Assembly (NCBI GenBank): GCA_031367345.1
Contig: JANLPR010000046.1
Span: 1-64,000, forward strand
DNA: 64,000 nucleotides
Direction: 5' to 3'
Source of the DNA: JADKIH01 sp031367345
GTDB lineage: Bacteria; Bacteroidota; Bacteroidia; AKYH767-A; 2013-40CM-41-45
In this document: piece after piece, positions 43,571-52,261 of the stretch
How positions within the stretch are numbered: position 1 is the stretch's first letter
How the letters are laid out: every line of letters begins with the position of its first letter
The notes under the pieces: generated by a model
Seen by the model: the letters and a program-made list of their open reading frames with translations, nothing else
Databases searched by the model: none
Told to the model about the DNA's origin: nothing
Program-made: the position numbers and the translations under genes

Positions 43571-46500
43571 ATGAGTGAAAAAATTCTTCAAGCATTAATG
43601 CAACTTTTTGCAATAGGAGCCTCATTAGAGAGGCTAACTTTGCAGAGCCGAGAAATAGTTGGAGTTTTTTTACGACAACAAGTGAGCTTACAGAGGCTAG
43701 AAGAATACCTTACAATTTTCGATCAATACACAGAAAAATATTCAGGCTCAGGAATAGACACTACCAAAGCTCGTAAAAAAATTGCTTTTAGCTCTGTTCG
43801 TGCACTACGAATCTGCAACGAAATAAATAAGGAATTAAATACAAAACAAAAGTACATTGTTTTTCTTCGGCTTGTTGAATTTATGCATTCTTCTGTATAT
43901 GAAATCACCGAACATGAAAACGAATTTTTAGATACCGTTGCAAGTGCATTTAATATAGATTCTGAAAGCTATCGATTGAGTCAATTGCTCGTTGTTAAAA
44001 AAACGCGCTTCGAAGAATTTGATTCAGAAAATATTTTAATTGTTTCAGCTCAAAAAAATCCTCAGTATCAGAATGCTCACCATTTGCATTATGAAGACCT
44101 TGATGGTTACATGATATTTGTGCATGTAAAAGAAAGTGGAATATTTTTTCTTCTATATAAAGGACAAGATTATTTTACTGCCAACGGGCAACCGGTAGAA
44201 GGTTCTAGGATAACAGTCATCACTCAGGGTGCTGTTTTGAGATGTTCCAGATTAAAAACTCTTTATTATCGCGATTTAATTCTTCCATTTTTGGCAATCG
44301 GAAAAGAGGAGTCGTTTAAGTTTACTGCAAAAAATATCGACTACTTTTTTAGTAATAAAAAGCAGGGATTACATAACATTAACTTCACAGTTCAATCCGG
44401 AAACCTTACCGGAATAATGGGAGCAAGTGGCTCAGGAAAATCTACTTTATTAAATGTTTTAAATGGGAGTTATCGCCCTACATCCGGTCATGTTTTTATA
44501 AACGGAAAAGATATTTACACTGAAAATATTGGGCAAGGATTGATTGGTAACATTCCGCAAGACGACCTGTTGATTGAAGAGCTTACTGTTTACCAAAATT
44601 TATTCTACAATACCAAACTTTGTTTTGGTGATCTTGATGATTATGAAATAGACAAAAAAGTTTATGATGTGCTCGACTCTCTTGGCCTAAATGAGATAAG
44701 TGATTTAAAAGTAGGTACTGTCTTAAACAAATCGATAAGTGGAGGGCAACGGAAACGATTAAATATTGGTTTAGAATTAGTGAGAGAACCTTCTATTCTA
44801 TTTGTAGACGAGCCAACAAGTGGTTTATCGTCGCGAGATGCAGAAAACGTAATGGATCTCTTAAAACAATTAGCGCTTAGTGGAAAATTGATTTTTGTCG
44901 TGATTCATCAACCATCGTCCGACATATTTCGACTATTCGATCAATTGTTTATGTTAGATACGGGAGGCTATCCAATATACTTCGGTAACCCAACAGATGC
45001 GTTGATCTATTTTAAGCGAATGGTACACTTAACAGATGCGGAACAAAGCGAGTGTACTGTTTGTGGAAATATTAATCCGGAGCAATTATTTAATATTATA
45101 GAATTGCACGAAGTAGATGAGTTTGGAAAATCTACCACCACTAGGAGAATAACACCAAAGGACTGGTATCAGATGTATCGAGAAAAAGGAGAATCTGACT
45201 CTGGAAAAATAAATCATCAATTAAAAATAAAAATAAGCAGAAAAGCGAATAAATTTAATCAGTGGAAAATATTTCTAACGCGAGATTTGCTTTCAAGGCT
45301 GAGCAATCATCAATATTTATTAATTAATTTATTAGAAGCACCTGTTCTCGCATTAATATTAGGGTTTATTTTAAAATACAGTTCATCTACACCTTACGCA
45401 TTAAATTCAAATCCTAACCTACCCGCCTATTTATTTATTTCTGTAATTGTTTCGCTGTTTATAGGACTATCGGTGAGTGCTGAAGAAATAATTCGAGACA
45501 AAAAAATTAGACAGAGAGAGAAATTTTTGCATTTGAGTTATACAAGTTATTTATTGAGTAAGGTTAGTTTACTATTTCTTATTTCTGCCATCCAAACTTT
45601 TTGTTTTGTTGTGTTGGGCAATGCTGTCATGGGAATATATGATATGAGTTTCACCTATTGGATTGTACTATTCAGTTCAAGTTGTTTAGCCAATTTAATT
45701 GGGTTGAATATTTCAGCGTCATTAAATTCTCCTGTTACTGTTTATATATTAATTCCTTTTTTGTTAATTCCTCAAATCCTTTTGAGCGGTGTAATAGTTC
45801 GCTACGACAAATTACACCCATTGATAAGTAGTGAAGAAGGAGTTCCACTTATAGGAAATATTATGGCATCACGTTGGGCCTATGAAGCATTGGCTGTTGA
45901 ACAATTTGCAAACAACCCATTCGAAAAAAACTTTTATGAATTGGATGTAAAGATGAGTGAAGCTACGTATAAGAAAGATTGGTGGGTACCGGCATTAAAA
46001 GAAAAAACCGGGAAGATTGAACGCGTATTGTTTGAGCACCTTGATATTAGCACCATAGATACTTCGCTTCAATTTTTAAAGAACGAAATAGAGAAAGAAA
46101 ACAATATTGACAATTCAAAAAAGGGCATGTTGCTTTCGTTAATAAACTCAAAAACCATTGACACAAACAGTCTGTCAATTATTAATCATGAGCTCGACAA
46201 TTTAAAGAATTTTTATATTGATCAATACAATTCAGCAAGTGAGAAGAAAGAAAAAATGATAACCCGAGTTGCCTCTAACCAAGGGGGAGAATCTTATTTT
46301 CGTTTTATGAAAAACAGATATGAAAATGAGAGCCTGGAAGAGATGGTAAAAAACAGTAATCAAAGCGAACGAATAATTATTAAAGATGATAGGATCATCC
46401 GAAGATTTGAGCCGGTATTTTATACAAATTTAGAAAGCTTCAAAAAAGCACCTATGTTTTCGTTTACGAAAAATATTTTTGGAAAGAAAATCAAATCCCT

Positions 46501-46606
46501 CTATTTTAATTTAATGGTAATTTGGTCAATGACATTTTTATTTTATATAACTCTCCGACTTGACTTCTTCAGGAAGTTGATTTCTATTTTTTCAAAAGAG
46601 AAGTAA
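43571..46606 (+). CDS. ABCG-type ABC transporter (fused ATPase and permease) with extra N-terminus
   Basis: A 1,011-residue half-transporter. Residues 1-140 are helical with a TerB-like composition (QALMQLFAIGASLERLT near the start). At about 175-235 a short beta-rich part (MIFVHVKESGIFFLLYKGQD, then AVLRCSRLKTLYY) resembles an FHA-like fold, but this is uncertain. The ATPase has GASGSGKST (284-292), SISGGQRKR (388-396), FVDEPTSG (411-418) and His446. TM helices from about 580 give ABC2_membrane segments (LLEAPVLALILGFIL...). A 170-residue extracellular or loop region separates the last helix (~985) from the others. ECTVCG (494-499) lies in the linker. The substrate is unknown. It is convergent, 2 bp from the SiaC-like stop. 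Confidence 0.88.
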   Translation: MSEKILQALMQLFAIGASLERLTLQSREIVGVFLRQQVSLQRLEEYLTIFDQYTEKYSGSGIDTTKARKKIAFSSVRALRICNEINKELNTKQKYIVFLRLVEFMHSSVYEITEHENEFLDTVASAFNIDSESYRLSQLLVVKKTRFEEFDSENILIVSAQKNPQYQNAHHLHYEDLDGYMIFVHVKESGIFFLLYKGQDYFTANGQPVEGSRITVITQGAVLRCSRLKTLYYRDLILPFLAIGKEESFKFTAKNIDYFFSNKKQGLHNINFTVQSGNLTGIMGASGSGKSTLLNVLNGSYRPTSGHVFINGKDIYTENIGQGLIGNIPQDDLLIEELTVYQNLFYNTKLCFGDLDDYEIDKKVYDVLDSLGLNEISDLKVGTVLNKSISGGQRKRLNIGLELVREPSILFVDEPTSGLSSRDAENVMDLLKQLALSGKLIFVVIHQPSSDIFRLFDQLFMLDTGGYPIYFGNPTDALIYFKRMVHLTDAEQSECTVCGNINPEQLFNIIELHEVDEFGKSTTTRRITPKDWYQMYREKGESDSGKINHQLKIKISRKANKFNQWKIFLTRDLLSRLSNHQYLLINLLEAPVLALILGFILKYSSSTPYALNSNPNLPAYLFISVIVSLFIGLSVSAEEIIRDKKIRQREKFLHLSYTSYLLSKVSLLFLISAIQTFCFVVLGNAVMGIYDMSFTYWIVLFSSSCLANLIGLNISASLNSPVTVYILIPFLLIPQILLSGVIVRYDKLHPLISSEEGVPLIGNIMASRWAYEALAVEQFANNPFEKNFYELDVKMSEATYKKDWWVPALKEKTGKIERVLFEHLDISTIDTSLQFLKNEIEKENNIDNSKKGMLLSLINSKTIDTNSLSIINHELDNLKNFYIDQYNSASEKKEKMITRVASNQGGESYFRFMKNRYENESLEEMVKNSNQSERIIIKDDRIIRRFEPVFYTNLESFKKAPMFSFTKNIFGKKIKSLYFNLMVIWSMTFLFYITLRLDFFRKLISIFSKEK

Positions 46607-46608
46607 TA

Positions 46609-46986
46609 TTAAATTTTAATAAGTTCAAATGGAATTTTGACAAGGACACTATAGTCCTCACCTGCTTCCATCATATCTTCATCGTCACTTTCATAATACC
46701 AACTTACCTTAATTTTACTCTTACCTTGAATACTTATACTTTCAAGCATCCGAAAAACGTCTAATAAACATTTCGAAGAGCTTGTATTAAAATATTCCAA
46801 TTTAATTTTTAATTCGGTGGTTTGAGAAGGTTCTGAAGTATATAAATTGATCCAATCGAACACAGGTCTATAAAACTCAAGGGAATTTTCAGGAATAGAC
46901 TTCCCTTTAATTTCAAGAACGCCGGTTTGTGCAGCAAACAGAATTCCGGGGGTTTTGATACTCTCTTCAATTATTAAATTATTCAT
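46609..46986 (-). CDS. SiaC-like regulatory phosphoprotein (DUF1987)
   Basis: A 125-residue DUF1987 protein. In Pseudomonas, SiaC is phosphorylated on Thr68 by SiaB and activates the diguanylate cyclase SiaD when unphosphorylated. Here Thr68 lies in LEYFNTSSSKCL, at the same number and in the same NTSS context, strong support that it is the phosphosite. No SiaD-type GGDEF gene is in the window, so another client is likely. It is 11 bp after the SiaB-like gene, so co-transcribed with it. The ABC transporter gene meets its 3' end. Confidence 0.9.
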   Translation of the reverse strand: MNNLIIEESIKTPGILFAAQTGVLEIKGKSIPENSLEFYRPVFDWINLYTSEPSQTTELKIKLEYFNTSSSKCLLDVFRMLESISIQGKSKIKVSWYYESDDEDMMEAGEDYSVLVKIPFELIKI

Positions 46987-46997
46987 TTCAATATTTT

Positions 46998-47546
46998 TTA
47001 TAGTACATTAATAGCAAGGATAAAAAAGGAAAATCGCTCATCGATTTCAATAAATTTATATTCAAGGGGCATTTTTGATTTACGGGCCATATCTAATATT
47101 CCCAAACCGGCACCACCTTTTTCCGACAACTCAGCAACTGCCAATGATTCTTGATAATAGGTTCTCAATTGTTCAACAGACATTGCATTAAGAAACTCAA
47201 TTTTTGTACTCAGGCCATCCACAAACTTATTCTCAATAAAGTTTCCTGAAACAATACGATATGCTGCATCTCCATCATAAGATATCAATACTCCGGAATC
47301 ATGACCGTCGCTTTTCAACGGATATTTGAGTTGATGATGAAATACATTTTGAACACACTCCACCATAATGAGTAAAAATTTTCTTCTTCGTTCAGAAGGA
47401 ACATTATTTTCATTAAAGTGAAAGTCGATTACTGAAGTTATCTCGCTTGTTATACTTTCATCAATTTCACCTTGAAAGGAATAAAGCAAATGAGACAAGC
47501 TCAGTAATTTCAAATTATCATATACAAAAGTAGGTTTCACCACCAT
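46998..47546 (-). CDS. SiaB family kinase
   Basis: A 182-residue DUF6272 / SiaB-type protein with a GHKL ATPase fold: VECVQNVFHH (Glu63, Asn67) as N box and KGGAGLGILDMARKS (143-157) as G box. SiaB phosphorylates SiaC on threonine. It is followed by the SiaC-like gene on the same strand. The PP2C phosphatase that would reverse the reaction is transcribed divergently from the adjoining gap, so the expected kinase/phosphatase/target set is complete. Confidence 0.9.
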   Translation of the reverse strand: MVVKPTFVYDNLKLLSLSHLLYSFQGEIDESITSEITSVIDFHFNENNVPSERRRKFLLIMVECVQNVFHHQLKYPLKSDGHDSGVLISYDGDAAYRIVSGNFIENKFVDGLSTKIEFLNAMSVEQLRTYYQESLAVAELSEKGGAGLGILDMARKSKMPLEYKFIEIDERFSFFILAINVL

Positions 47547-47641
47547 TATAATCAGTCAAATATTAGATAGTCCCAATATCAGAATTATTTCCCAATTACA
47601 AACCTTTGTTATGTAATCAAAAAAAATGGTACATTTCCAAA

Positions 47642-47661
47642 GATTAGTAGATTGACTAATC
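47642..47661. promoter_or_regulatory. Inverted repeat in the divergent siaB/PP2C gap
   Basis: A 7-bp inverted repeat GATTAGT (47642-47648)/ACTAATC (47655-47661) with a 6-base spacer, in the 157-bp gap shared by the two divergent genes. It could be an operator but nothing more is seen. Confidence 0.3.
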
Positions 47662-47703
47662 CCAATTGATTAAATTTAATTTTACTTATTCAAAAATAGT
47701 ACG

Positions 47704-48705
47704 GTGCATATTTTGATTATTCTTTCCGGGCCATTACGAGAAGAGCACTTTTTTAGTGATACGATTGCGTGGTTTTTACTTTTCATATCTGTATTTTTAT
47801 TGGTAGGAGGAATAGTCTATTTTAAATACCTTTCAAAGCGCTTTGAAAGTGAAAATCAAAAAATATCAGAAAAACTAAGTGACCGTTCTTATAATGTAAT
47901 GATGCAAAAGTGGGATTTAGAAAGGAGAAATTTATCAATCACACAGCAAAACCAAGAAATATTAGATAGTTTACATTATGCAAAAAATATTCAGTCGGCA
48001 ATAATGCCCCATGAAGAACAAGTTCCAAAATTATTTAAGGACGGATTTGTATTGTATTTGCCGAAAGATATTGTAAGTGGAGATTTTTATTTTCTAGAAG
48101 AACAAAACAATTTAATTTATTTAGCGGTAGCAGACTGCACCGGCCATGGTGTTGCGGGGGCTTTTATGAGTATGGTTGGAACAGCGCTTCTTAAACAAAT
48201 AATTTTTCAGAAAAAACTAATAGACCCAGGCAAAATATTATTTGAACTAAACGAAGGAATTGTTGAGGCTTTGAAACAAAAAGAAAATTTTTCTCATGGT
48301 GGAATGGATATAGCTTTATGCGTTATCGATAAATCGAATATGTCATTAAAGTTTTCAGGTGCAAATCGTCCTTTATTACTTGTTAGAAATTTTAATGAAG
48401 AAATTTATAAACCTGACAAGGCTGCCATAGGAGGATTTATGGTTAATGAAGACAGATCATTTACTACTCAGACAATCTCACTCCAAACGGGAGACAATAT
48501 TTACCTCTATACAGACGGTTACTCTGATCAATTTGGAGGCATCGAAGGCAAAAAAATTATGTCGAAAAAGTTTAGAGAGTTAATTGTAAGCATGCATCAA
48601 GCAAAGATGAACGACCAACATAAAACTCTTCATAATTACCTTCTCAATTGGAAGGGCCGTTACGAACAAGTAGATGATATTTTAGTAATCGGTATCCAAT
48701 TTTAA
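47704..48705 (+). CDS. Membrane-anchored SpoIIE/PP2C serine phosphatase (SiaA-like)
   Basis: A 333-residue protein starting at GTG 47704, the only start giving the full N-terminal helix (IAWFLLFISVFLLVGGIVYF, 21-40). A coiled-coil linker (about 45-95) leads to a PP2C/SpoIIE domain with metal ligands in SGDF (Asp127), ADCTGHG (Asp144), TDGYSD (Asp271) and VDDILVIG (Asp324/325). It would dephosphorylate SiaC-like protein, the step carried out by SiaA in Pseudomonas. Unlike SiaA it has no large periplasmic sensor, so its input is unclear; a cytoplasmic coiled coil might respond to partners. Confidence 0.87.
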   Translation: MHILIILSGPLREEHFFSDTIAWFLLFISVFLLVGGIVYFKYLSKRFESENQKISEKLSDRSYNVMMQKWDLERRNLSITQQNQEILDSLHYAKNIQSAIMPHEEQVPKLFKDGFVLYLPKDIVSGDFYFLEEQNNLIYLAVADCTGHGVAGAFMSMVGTALLKQIIFQKKLIDPGKILFELNEGIVEALKQKENFSHGGMDIALCVIDKSNMSLKFSGANRPLLLVRNFNEEIYKPDKAAIGGFMVNEDRSFTTQTISLQTGDNIYLYTDGYSDQFGGIEGKKIMSKKFRELIVSMHQAKMNDQHKTLHNYLLNWKGRYEQVDDILVIGIQF

Positions 48706-48715
48706 CAGCTAGGTA

Positions 48716-49051
48716 CTAATTATGGACAACTTTTTTGTGAATCTCATGAACTTGTTGCATGAACGTTGTGATTTGAGTATCAGAATAAGGTCCATAAGCA
48801 TCCACTAACGTTCCTTTCCCTCCATCTATGGTTTCAATAGCGTATAATATTGAGCTATCAGCCGGGTCAGAATTGCCTTCAAATCGATAGAAGTTTAGCA
48901 CCTTCACTTCTGACGGTGTATAAATACGTTCTCTCCTTAGCGACTTAAGTCCCCGTTCAAATACTTTATAATTTTCAGTGTATCCTTCTTTTATAAGAGC
49001 ATCAATACATGATACCATTGTTTTTAAAAAGTCATCATTTTCTACTATCAT
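48716..49051 (-). CDS. Small conserved protein, labelled PRPP-synthetase-like in some genomes
   Basis: A 111-residue protein from ATG 49051. The core, VLNFYRFEGNSDPADSSILY then AIETIDGGKGTLVDAYGPYSD, resembles a small Bacteroidota family often labelled phosphoribosylpyrophosphate synthetase, but it has none of the PRPP synthase motifs and is far too short, so the label should not be carried over. The N-terminus is predicted helical (DDFLKTMVSCIDALIKEGYT). It converges with the PP2C gene (10-bp gap). The function is unknown. Confidence 0.72.
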   Translation of the reverse strand: MIVENDDFLKTMVSCIDALIKEGYTENYKVFERGLKSLRRERIYTPSEVKVLNFYRFEGNSDPADSSILYAIETIDGGKGTLVDAYGPYSDTQITTFMQQVHEIHKKVVHN

Positions 49052-49293
49052 GGTTTGGTGTTTAGACAAAAGCACAAAGAATCAAGCCAAAAATTTGATT
49101 CAAAAAACTAAGCCTAAATAGGCATTTAGCCCAATTTTAGATAATAATTAATTCTCAATATTGTATTCACTATTCAAGAGTTGCAATTATGTCCAAAAAA
49201 TTCCACATTTTCATTTGAATAGAGAACGGTACACTTTTGAAATTGAATGCTACAAATGATGGGTTAAAAGCTCAAACTAAAGATTCATAAAAA

Positions 49294-49324
49294 AAGCGGA
49301 ACCTCCGAAAAGAAGGTCCCGCTT
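49294..49324 (-). terminator. Rho-independent terminator of the coiled-coil lipoprotein gene
   Basis: Minus-strand stem of 11 bp (49324-49314 with 49304-49294), one pair being G-T, 9-base loop, then TTTTTTAT. The stem is complete in the minus-strand RNA. Confidence 0.85.
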
Positions 49325-49340
49325 AATTAGTTATTGGTTA

Positions 49341-50201
49341 TTAATTCTTAACGACTACCAAATATTTCGAAGCACTCCAAAATTTTTCAGCATTTGTAAT
49401 TTGAAGACTCACTACTTTATCCTTTTCCTTGTTCATCGTATATGAATCGACTGGATGAGTAGTAATAATAGAGGCTGTTTTACTGTTGATAGGAATAGTA
49501 CTCAAAGCCGTGTAATCAACTTTCGTGAATTTACCATTATCCACATTAGATCTTAAAGTTGTTGTTTTTCCTATGCCTAAAAGACCACCGGTACGATTGA
49601 TAACAAGTTTCGTTTGCAGGTCTTTCGAAGTTCCAACTACATAATATGCAGTATGCAGTGTAACAGTTTGATCAGCGATCGTCTGCTTTTGGGAAGCAGT
49701 TGTTTGCGTCAACGTATCAACAGAAACTTGCAACTGAGTTACCTGTGAGTTTAATTTTGCTAATTGATCATTTAAGCTTTGCAGTTCAATATCCTTTTGA
49801 GCTAGTTGTTCATTCAGCGATTGGATCATTTTTTCAAACTCTGCAATTTTGGTCCCGCTAGATTTAAGTTTGCGACTTAACTCCGCGATCTTCTTCCGAT
49901 TTTGATCCATTAAATCGTTGATTGCGGCAATATTTGAATTGATGCGTTCTTTAGTGGTGCTTTTCAACTCTCCCTGTTTCTCAACATTTACTTTGATTGC
50001 ATTTTGTTTCCGGGCAACCGAATCCAAATTGCTTTCAATTTCATTAAAAGTTGAAAGGAAATCATTGATAGAATTGTCTCTTTCGTTAATAATTGATGCC
50101 AGCGAATCGCCGGATTTTTTAGCTGCGTCTATCTCCGCTTGACGATTATCGCAACCATACAAAAGCGCCATAGTTGCTAAAGCAAAAATTAATTTTTTCA
50201 T
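49341..50201 (-). CDS. Coiled-coil lipoprotein
   Basis: A 286-residue lipoprotein (ATMALLYGC, Cys17). Residues about 25-185 form a heptad-rich coiled coil with EFEKMIQSLNEQLAQKDIEL and SLNDQLAKLNSQVTQLQ. The C-terminal domain (about 190-286, AYYVVGTSKDLQTKLVI, GGLLGIGKTTTL, YLVVVKN) is globular and conserved in Bacteroidota; relatives have been named Cbp1-type collagen-binding adhesins. This name is a family association and not proof. It is probably a periplasmic or surface structural protein. It ends at a strong terminator. Confidence 0.85.
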   Translation of the reverse strand: MKKLIFALATMALLYGCDNRQAEIDAAKKSGDSLASIINERDNSINDFLSTFNEIESNLDSVARKQNAIKVNVEKQGELKSTTKERINSNIAAINDLMDQNRKKIAELSRKLKSSGTKIAEFEKMIQSLNEQLAQKDIELQSLNDQLAKLNSQVTQLQVSVDTLTQTTASQKQTIADQTVTLHTAYYVVGTSKDLQTKLVINRTGGLLGIGKTTTLRSNVDNGKFTKVDYTALSTIPINSKTASIITTHPVDSYTMNKEKDKVVSLQITNAEKFWSASKYLVVVKN

Positions 50202-50767
50202 TTTTATTATTTTATATATGGTTAGTACTGAAAATCGCTTACTTACTTTTCTCTAAGAGCACTACATTTTCTTACAATGCAAATTAAAGAATAGAATTAG
50301 GAGCGACTATGATTTTATAGTAAAAGTTATCATTGGTAATATGTGAATAGCTTCTACTAAATATAACTCTTCTACCTGAATAAGATTATATCTGGCTCGG
50401 ACTCTTCATTTGTTCAACTAATTATATCAAATTTTTGTACAGAATTGCAGTTGTTCAATTTAGATAATAATCGAACAATGCAGAAACAGGGGAAAGATTT
50501 ATCTGTGCTGGCTATAAACACAATTCTATACCAACATAAAATAACAAATATGATGATATACGTTTAGGCCCATTGAATTTTCATCTTATTGTGTATAAAA
50601 AAGATTCTATGAATACTGCATTTTATTTAATAAGTGAGGCAAAAATAGGTGTAAAATTATTTTTAAATAATGTTTATCCAAAATAATTTACCTATAACTT
50701 TTCAAGAAACAATTCAATGATTTTTAATTTAAAAAAAAACGCCAATCAATATAATCTGTACCATAGT
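50202..50767. other. Long intergenic region before the histidine kinase gene
   Basis: 566 bp of AT-rich sequence with no gene, full -7 box or hairpin that could be supported. It contains the promoter of the coiled-coil lipoprotein gene. Confidence 0.4.
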
Positions 50768-52207
50768 TTACATGTCATAATCAAGATGAATTATAAACTT
50801 TGTGCCTTTCCCAAGTTCACTTTCAACATCAATGCTTCCATGATGTAGCTGAATTATCGTTTGAGAAGATGCTAATCCCAAACCAAGCCCATTTTGTTTA
50901 CTAGTAAAATAAGGTTCAAATAATCTTTCTAAATTTTCTTTCGGTACACCTTTACCATTATCTTCAATAGTTATTTCGAAAACATTTTCAATTACATTCG
51001 TTTTTATTTTCAACAAACCACCGTTTTCCGGCATTGCCTCTATTCCATTGATAATAATATTCAACAATGCTATTTCTATTTGAGCTCGATCAATAAAAAC
51101 TTGATATTTAATATTGGTCAAATCGCGCTCAATTTCAATTTCTTTTAGTTGAATCCTATCTTTAGCTAGCGCAATTGCATTTTCAACAACTTCGTTAATG
51201 TCGCAACTCGATTTAGAAACACCGGCCGGATTACTTGAGTTAAAGAGATCTGTTAATAGTTGATTTATTCTTTTAGAATTTCTATTAATTATTTCAAAAT
51301 AAAAATCATACTCTTTAATTCCAATTTCATCTTTTAATTGCTCAGATGACAAAATTATATTAGTTAAAGGATTTCGTATTTCATGCGCCAAAGAACGAAT
51401 TAAACGAGCAGCGGCGTCCAGTTTTTCAATTTTAGCCAATTCTCTTTCTGCTTTTTTCCTTCGTGTAATATCGTGAATTACTCCTAAATAATTTATTTCG
51501 TTGTCAATTGTTCGCTGAATTGAACCCGATATTAAACAATATTTTTTATCGCCTGCTTTATTCTTTAAAATAACTTCATAGTTAGAAACAGCCCCCGTTT
51601 TATTTATAGCATCAAGAAATAATTGTCGGTCACTGCTTTGATAGTACAAATCAGAAACATTAATAGCTAATAATTCATCTCTTGAATACCCAAATATTCG
51701 CATGGCAGATTTATTAAAGTCAAGCAAGCGACCACTCACATCGCTTAAATATATCATATCTCTCGACTCTTCAAAAATTCTTTTATATTTATCCTCCGAA
51801 ATCTTTAGCGCATTTAAATTATCAGCTCTTTCTAAAGTATATCGAATACTCCTTTCAAATTTCTGATAGTCTAATTCTTCTTTGATCAAATAATCAGCTG
51901 CTCCCAATTGAATTGCTTGTAATCCTATATTCCCATCATTTTTATTATTTAGAATAACGACAGGTGTTTCAAATCCAAACTGCTTAATTTCAAGAAGCAA
52001 ATCAATTCCAGTATTAAAGTCCAGCTGAAAATTAATAATGAACAGATCATAATTCCCTTTTAAAATTTTGTCAAGGCCTATTCTATAATTTTTTGCCCAA
52101 TCAATTACAAAGTGGATGTCCTTTATTTCTGCAAAATAATTTTGCAATTCAGAAAGATCATCTTTAAAGATGGAAACAAAAAGAATATTTAATCTATTTT
52201 TATTCAT
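50768..52207 (-). CDS. Histidine kinase with N-terminal pseudo-receiver and PAS domain
   Basis: A 479-residue soluble sensor kinase. Residues 1-125 form a receiver fold, but the phosphoacceptor Asp is Asn59 (DLFIINFQLDFNTG) and the acidic pocket reads ILFVSIFKDD, so it is probably not phosphorylated; Lys109 (ADYLIKEE) is kept. A PAS domain follows (about 140-255). The kinase core has His275 (LAHEIRNPL), a NIIINGIEAMPENG N box, DNGKGVP, and NGLGLGLASSQTII G box. It lies 54 bp after the NtrC-type regulator gene and is likely its partner. There is no transmembrane segment, so the signal is cytoplasmic. Confidence 0.88.
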   Translation of the reverse strand: MNKNRLNILFVSIFKDDLSELQNYFAEIKDIHFVIDWAKNYRIGLDKILKGNYDLFIINFQLDFNTGIDLLLEIKQFGFETPVVILNNKNDGNIGLQAIQLGAADYLIKEELDYQKFERSIRYTLERADNLNALKISEDKYKRIFEESRDMIYLSDVSGRLLDFNKSAMRIFGYSRDELLAINVSDLYYQSSDRQLFLDAINKTGAVSNYEVILKNKAGDKKYCLISGSIQRTIDNEINYLGVIHDITRRKKAERELAKIEKLDAAARLIRSLAHEIRNPLTNIILSSEQLKDEIGIKEYDFYFEIINRNSKRINQLLTDLFNSSNPAGVSKSSCDINEVVENAIALAKDRIQLKEIEIERDLTNIKYQVFIDRAQIEIALLNIIINGIEAMPENGGLLKIKTNVIENVFEITIEDNGKGVPKENLERLFEPYFTSKQNGLGLGLASSQTIIQLHHGSIDVESELGKGTKFIIHLDYDM

Positions 52208-52261
52208 ACAGAATTTGCAAGCTTGTCTGATGACATCTCAATTTCCGGGAAAGTCCTTTTT

